A DNA stretch of 9,306 nt, from positions 15,012 to 24,317 of the forward strand of contig LFRX01000017.1 in the NCBI GenBank assembly GCA_001512985.1, in the 5' to 3' direction. The notes beneath the pieces are model-generated. The model searched no databases. It was not told where the DNA came from and was given only the letters and a program-made list of their open reading frames with translations. Below, one piece after another: positions 6,451-9,306 of the stretch. Source of the stretch: Acholeplasmatales bacterium DTU056 (GTDB lineage Bacteria > Bacillota_I > Bacilli_A > ML615J-28 > CAG-698). The translations under genes were made by a program, and so were the position numbers. Position 1 is the stretch's first letter. Every line of letters begins with the position of its first letter.

Positions 6451-8664
6451 ATGAGAGAGAAAATATTAGAGATAATTTATCAAGATAATTATCAACCATT
6501 AACATTTGAAGGTTTTTGTGAAGTATTACAAGTTACTTCGGAAAGTGAAAAAGAAGAGGTTCATAATATTTTACAAGAACTAGAAAATGAATATGTGTTA
6601 GTTAAAAATAAAAAAAGAAAATATATGCATCTTCGTGATGCAAATATGTATATTGGAAAAATTAACATTAAAGCCAAAGGATTTGGTTTTATTAGTTGTA
6701 ATGATTTAAGTAGTGATGTTTATGTATCAAAAGATGATATTAATGGGTCTTTAAACAACGATGAGGTATTATTTAAATTAGTTCCATCCCGAAAAAAAGG
6801 ACCTAGTATTAGTGCTAAAGTTCTTAAGGTACTTTCACGGGGGATTAAATATATTGTCGGAGAAGTTGTAAAAGAAAATAATAAATATTATTTAAAAAGT
6901 GATGATGTTTTATTTAAAACAGTCTTAGAAATAAGAAATCTAAATGGTGCAGTACCTGAACATAAAGTAAAAGTAGAAATATTTGAATACATTTCTGATA
7001 AAAAAGCTTTATGTGATGTAATTGAAATCATTGGTCATAAAAATGATGTTGGTGTAGATGTAGCTAGTGTAGCAAGTAAGTATGGATTTGTTCAAGATTT
7101 CTCTAAAGAAGTTTATGAAGAGATTAACAATCTTAATGTCGATTATGATTATGAATATAAAAGGCGTCGTGATTTAACGTCAAAATTAATAGTTACAATA
7201 GATGGCGCTGATGCTAAAGATTTGGATGATGCAGTAACTGTTGAAAAACTTCCCAATGGTAATTATTTGTTAGGAGTGTATATTGCGGATGTTAGTTTTT
7301 ATGTTCGCGAAAACACTCATTTGGATCAAGCAGCTTTTGAACGCTCTACTAGTGTTTATTTAGTTGACCGTGTTATTCCAATGTTACCTCATAAACTAAG
7401 TAATGATTTGTGTTCACTAAATCCTTATACTGAAAAGTTAATTATCGGTTGTGAGATGGAAATTAATAAAGATGGGGAAGTATTGAATAGTGAAATATTT
7501 GAAGGATATATAAAAACATACGCACGTTTAACTTATGAAGAAGTAAATAAAGTTTTAAAAAATAATCCGAACACAGCAATTACTGACCCTAAAATTATTA
7601 AGTTGATTTATGATATGCATGAATTATCACAAATTTTAACAAAACAACGTTTATTACGAGGTTCTTTGGAATTTAATATTCCTGAAGGTAAAATTATTGT
7701 TAATGACCAAGGAGAAGTAATCGATATTCAATTAAGAGTTCATGATCAAGCTGAGCGAATCATTGAAGAATTCATGATTATTACCAATGAAACAGTGGCA
7801 CAGCGAATATACTGGTTAGAACTACCTTTCTTATATCGTGTTCACGATGAACCGAACGAACAAAAACTTAAAAAATTCTTTTTAATTGCCAAAAATTTAG
7901 GTTATAAAGTTAAGAATAAAGGTAAGAAAATAACTCCATTAGAGATTCAAAATATTTTAGAAGATATTTCTGAAGAAGATCAAGGACTTCATACTGTCTT
8001 ACTTAGAATGATGGCAAAAGCAGTTTACAGCGAAAAGAATATTGGACACTTTGGTTTGGCAAGTAAATATTATACTCACTTTACTTCACCAATTAGAAGA
8101 TATTCTGACTTAGTGGTTCATCGTTTAATTCGCAAATATCTATTTGAACATAATATTCATAAAGACGAAATTGAGCGATTAACTAAAATAGTTATTGAAG
8201 CTGCTCATCAGACAAGTGTTCGCGAACGTGATGCAATTGACTGCGAAAATGAAGTTAATGATATGAAAAAAGCTGAGTATATGGAAAAATATGTTGGCGA
8301 AGAGTTTGAAGGAGTAATAAGCTCGGTAACTAATTTCGGAATGTTTGTAATGTTACCAAATACAGTTGAGGGACTTGTGCATGTGCTAGATATGCGCGAT
8401 GATTATTATATATATATTGAAGACTTAATGATGCTAATTGGCGAAAGAACGAAACGTAAATACCGTATTGGCGATAAAGTAAAAGTTCGTCTCCTTTCCG
8501 CAAACAAACAAACTCGTGAAATTAATTTTGATTTAGTGTATAATAAAAACATCAAAAAAGTAAAAAAAGCCTCAGGTCAGAGGGGAAAGAATCGTCATAG
8601 TGGGTGGGATCATGAAAAAAGACGAAAAGATCGTCATCGCTCGAAACAAAAAAGCTCATCATGA
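6451..8664 (+). CDS. rnr: Ribonuclease R, 3'-5' exoribonuclease
   Basis: Processive 3'-5' hydrolytic exoribonuclease of the RNB family that degrades structured RNA. In other bacteria it also clears non-stop mRNA during trans-translation. The 737 residues show, in order: an N-terminal winged-helix region (about 1-62); cold-shock domains beginning near YIGKINIKAKGFGFIS (67-82); the RNB catalytic domain with TIDGADAKDLDDAV, whose Asp251, Asp257, Asp259 and Asp260 match the metal-binding aspartates; HFTSPIRRYSDL (543-554) near the active-site exit; an S1 domain (about 615-695); and a short Lys/Arg-rich tail (about 700-737). Length and tail make it RNase R, not RNase II. The final 53 nt overlap smpB in another frame. 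The terminator upstream suggests it is expressed below secG. Confidence 0.97.
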   Translation: MREKILEIIYQDNYQPLTFEGFCEVLQVTSESEKEEVHNILQELENEYVLVKNKKRKYMHLRDANMYIGKINIKAKGFGFISCNDLSSDVYVSKDDINGSLNNDEVLFKLVPSRKKGPSISAKVLKVLSRGIKYIVGEVVKENNKYYLKSDDVLFKTVLEIRNLNGAVPEHKVKVEIFEYISDKKALCDVIEIIGHKNDVGVDVASVASKYGFVQDFSKEVYEEINNLNVDYDYEYKRRRDLTSKLIVTIDGADAKDLDDAVTVEKLPNGNYLLGVYIADVSFYVRENTHLDQAAFERSTSVYLVDRVIPMLPHKLSNDLCSLNPYTEKLIIGCEMEINKDGEVLNSEIFEGYIKTYARLTYEEVNKVLKNNPNTAITDPKIIKLIYDMHELSQILTKQRLLRGSLEFNIPEGKIIVNDQGEVIDIQLRVHDQAERIIEEFMIITNETVAQRIYWLELPFLYRVHDEPNEQKLKKFFLIAKNLGYKVKNKGKKITPLEIQNILEDISEEDQGLHTVLLRMMAKAVYSEKNIGHFGLASKYYTHFTSPIRRYSDLVVHRLIRKYLFEHNIHKDEIERLTKIVIEAAHQTSVRERDAIDCENEVNDMKKAEYMEKYVGEEFEGVISSVTNFGMFVMLPNTVEGLVHVLDMRDDYYIYIEDLMMLIGERTKRKYRIGDKVKVRLLSANKQTREINFDLVYNKNIKKVKKASGQRGKNRHSGWDHEKRRKDRHRSKQKSSS

Positions 8665-9085
8665 TTATTTCATTTTAGAAACATATGAATTTGGAATAGT
8701 TTTAAAAGGAACAGAAATTAAATCAATTCGAAAGCATAAAGTTTCTATTCAAGATGCATATTGTCAAATAAAAAATAATGAATTATTTGTTATTAATATG
8801 CATATTGCTAAATATGAACAAGGAAATAGATTTAATCATGAGGAAACAAGAACACGTAAATTATTAGCCCATAAGCGTGAAATAAGAAGATTACTTGGGC
8901 GTGTGTCACAAGAAGGGTTGACTTTAATTCCTTTAGAAGTATACATTGTACGAGGAAGAGCAAAACTAGAAGTCGGTTTAGCTAAAGGTAAAAAATCCTA
9001 TGATAAGCGTGAAGATCTAAAAAAAGAATCAGCAAAACGACAAATTGAAAGAGCATTAAAAGAAAAACGAATTAATCAATGGTGA
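8612..9085 (+). CDS. smpB: SmpB, tmRNA-binding protein
   Basis: Essential partner of tmRNA in trans-translation: it binds the tRNA-like domain and enters the decoding centre of stalled ribosomes. With ATG at 8612 the product is 157 residues, the usual length. Family features: IARNKKAHHDYFI (9-21), LKGTEIKSIR (31-40), RTRKLLAHKREI (80-91) and GLAKGKKSYDKRED (122-135), followed by the basic helical C-terminal tail ending INQW. A GTG at 8600 in the same frame would add four residues (VGGI) and has AGAGGGG (8579-8585) 14 nt upstream; I prefer ATG because GGTGGGAT lies directly before it and the added residues are not family-like. No later start would keep the conserved N-terminal strand, so the overlap with rnr is real. 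The tmRNA gene is not in the window. Confidence 0.95.
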   Translation: MKKDEKIVIARNKKAHHDYFILETYEFGIVLKGTEIKSIRKHKVSIQDAYCQIKNNELFVINMHIAKYEQGNRFNHEETRTRKLLAHKREIRRLLGRVSQEGLTLIPLEVYIVRGRAKLEVGLAKGKKSYDKREDLKKESAKRQIERALKEKRINQW

Positions 9086-9090
9086 ATAAA

Positions 9091-9306
9091 ATGAAATGTA
9101 TACGGTGTGGGAAAGAACATCCGAATAATGTAGAAGTGTGTGATGTATGTCATTTTAATTTTAAAGAATACCGTAATCGTACCAAATATTATGGAATAAA
9201 CTTACGCCCTGAAGAAATAAATGATGACAAAAGAGACTTAATTATTCGGCCTCTTTTATCATTTATGTTTGGAATATTTGGATTGATGATACCAGCTATT
9301 GCTGTG
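9091..9306 (+). CDS. Zinc-ribbon membrane protein, 3'-truncated
   Basis: The frame is open to the window end (72 codons seen). The N-terminus has two CxxC knuckles (Cys3, Cys6, Cys17, Cys20; CIRCGKEHPNNVEVCDVC), a treble-clef or zinc-ribbon arrangement. A charged linker (about 21-53) and the start of a hydrophobic segment (LLSFMFGIFGLMIPAIAV, 55-72) follow, probably the first membrane helix. Such ribbon-plus-membrane proteins are common and mostly uncharacterised in Bacillota, so I assign no function. ATG at 9091 is preceded by GGTGA (9081-9085), which contains the smpB stop codon, so translation is probably coupled to smpB. An alternative GTG at 9082 overlaps the smpB stop by 3 bases but lacks a ribosome binding site. 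The 3' end lies beyond the window. Confidence 0.75.
   Translation, partial: MKCIRCGKEHPNNVEVCDVCHFNFKEYRNRTKYYGINLRPEEINDDKRDLIIRPLLSFMFGIFGLMIPAIAV

Noticed and set aside
1..9306. Mycoplasma genetic code (TGA as tryptophan)
   Set aside because: clpX, rnr and smpB end naturally at TGA at family-typical lengths, and the tryptophans checked are TGG.
1..9306. CRISPR arrays, insertion sequences, tRNA or rRNA genes
   Set aside because: I saw no spaced direct repeats, transposase-like frames, terminal inverted repeats or tRNA-like signatures; nearly all the DNA is accounted for by housekeeping genes.

Overview
The window is AT-rich, single-strand-biased bacterial DNA: every gene I can support reads on the + strand. 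Gene content and order (tig-clpX-x-lon, then secG-rnr-smpB) are typical of low-GC Bacillota (Bacilli in the broad sense). TGA ends clpX, rnr and smpB, while the tryptophans I checked are TGG. The organism therefore uses the standard bacterial code, not the mycoplasma code. I cannot name a genus; a gut-type or environmental Bacilli lineage near Erysipelotrichales or Acholeplasmatales is a guess from sequence flavour.

Region 1 (1-5987) is a protein quality-control cluster: trigger factor (5' end cut by the window edge), the ClpX unfoldase, an unusual 388-residue protein, and the LonA protease, closed by a strong terminator after lon. The unusual protein (2459-3625) is the main discovery. Read beside the tig product of this same window, it follows the trigger factor layout from end to end. 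It lacks the ribosome-docking GFRxGxxP motif and the FKBP-type IPGFED signature. It sits where Bacillus species carry lonB. I read it as a diverged trigger factor paralogue that has probably left the ribosome. A short hairpin that begins inside the clpX stop codon may throttle transcription into this gene and lon.

Region 2 (5988-6158) is intergenic and carries a near-consensus vegetative promoter (TTGATT, 17 bp, TATAAT) and a leader of about 80 nt in front of secG.

Region 3 (6159-9306) holds secG (Sec translocon subunit), a terminator-like hairpin, rnr (RNase R), smpB (tmRNA partner) and the start of a zinc-ribbon membrane protein that runs off the window. RNase R and SmpB act together in ribosome rescue. 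Here their genes overlap by about 53 nt in different frames, so the basic tail of RNase R and the SmpB N-terminus are encoded by the same DNA. The tmRNA gene itself is not in the window.

Together the two clusters cover nascent-chain folding, ATP-dependent proteolysis, Sec export and rescue of stalled ribosomes. Most of the window is conserved housekeeping; the trigger factor-like gene is the one element that is clearly out of the ordinary.
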